Under the pieces are notes generated by a model. The model did no database searches. It was not told the origin of the DNA and saw only the letters and a program-made list of their open reading frames with translations. A DNA stretch of 64,000 nucleotides from Symbiodinium natans (Eukaryota > Sar > Dinophyceae > Suessiales > Symbiodiniaceae), in assembly GCA_905221605.1 (NCBI GenBank), contig CAJNDS010002345.1:412850-476849 (forward strand), given 5' to 3'. This document shows, one piece after another, positions 63,549 through 64,000 of the stretch. The first letter of the stretch is position 1. Each line of letters begins with the position of its first letter. The position numbers were made by a program, and so were the translations under genes.

Positions 63549-64000
<452 letters not shown>

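Overview
This window looks like nuclear DNA of a dinoflagellate. Four signs support that: Arabidopsis-type telomeric repeats (TTTAGGG and variants) scattered through introns and spacers in both orientations; genes split into very short exons whose donors are mostly GC or GA rather than GT; a relict of the dinoflagellate spliced-leader 3' end; and several polyprotein and LINE-like families of the kind that fill dinoflagellate genomes. The species cannot be fixed from sequence alone. No rRNA, tRNA, CRISPR or bacterial operon structure was seen.

Layout. 1-13.0 kb: a Ty3/gypsy-like retroelement on the minus strand. It has two long overlapping ORFs, a 100-N assembly gap at 309-408, and the start of a second head-to-tail gag copy at 1-308. 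The pol order is odd: the RT thumb/RNase H part precedes integrase, while the RT fingers/palm with YVDD follows it. A KptA/Tpt1-like RNA 2'-phosphotransferase ORF sits at the 3' end. 13-17 kb: AT-rich and telomere-scrap spacer. About 17-23 kb: scattered minus-strand exons of a membrane protein with a PAS-like segment, with long telomeric repeats in its introns. 24-31.7 kb: mostly unresolved spacer. 31.8-34.1 kb: a MATH-BTB gene. 34.7-38.6 kb: a CHASE-domain membrane receptor with a TIR-like cytoplasmic domain. 39.1-40.4 kb: exons of another multipass membrane protein. 40.7-44.1 kb: four decayed plus-strand fragments of one LINE-like C-terminal domain. 47.8-55.9 kb: a metacaspase gene, reconstructed here as 17 small exons with joins that mostly keep frame. 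57.1-60.1 kb: complex satellites, hairpins and telomere-derived arrays. 61.8-63.5 kb: candidate exons of an unrecognised gene. The window ends in a long GTCT microsatellite.

All convincing host genes and the retroelement lie on the minus strand; the LINE relics lie on the plus strand. Most of the length is introns and spacers made of telomere-like and simple repeats. The host genes look like sensing and signalling functions (PAS, CHASE/TIR-like, MATH-BTB, metacaspase), but nothing in the sequence shows that they work together.
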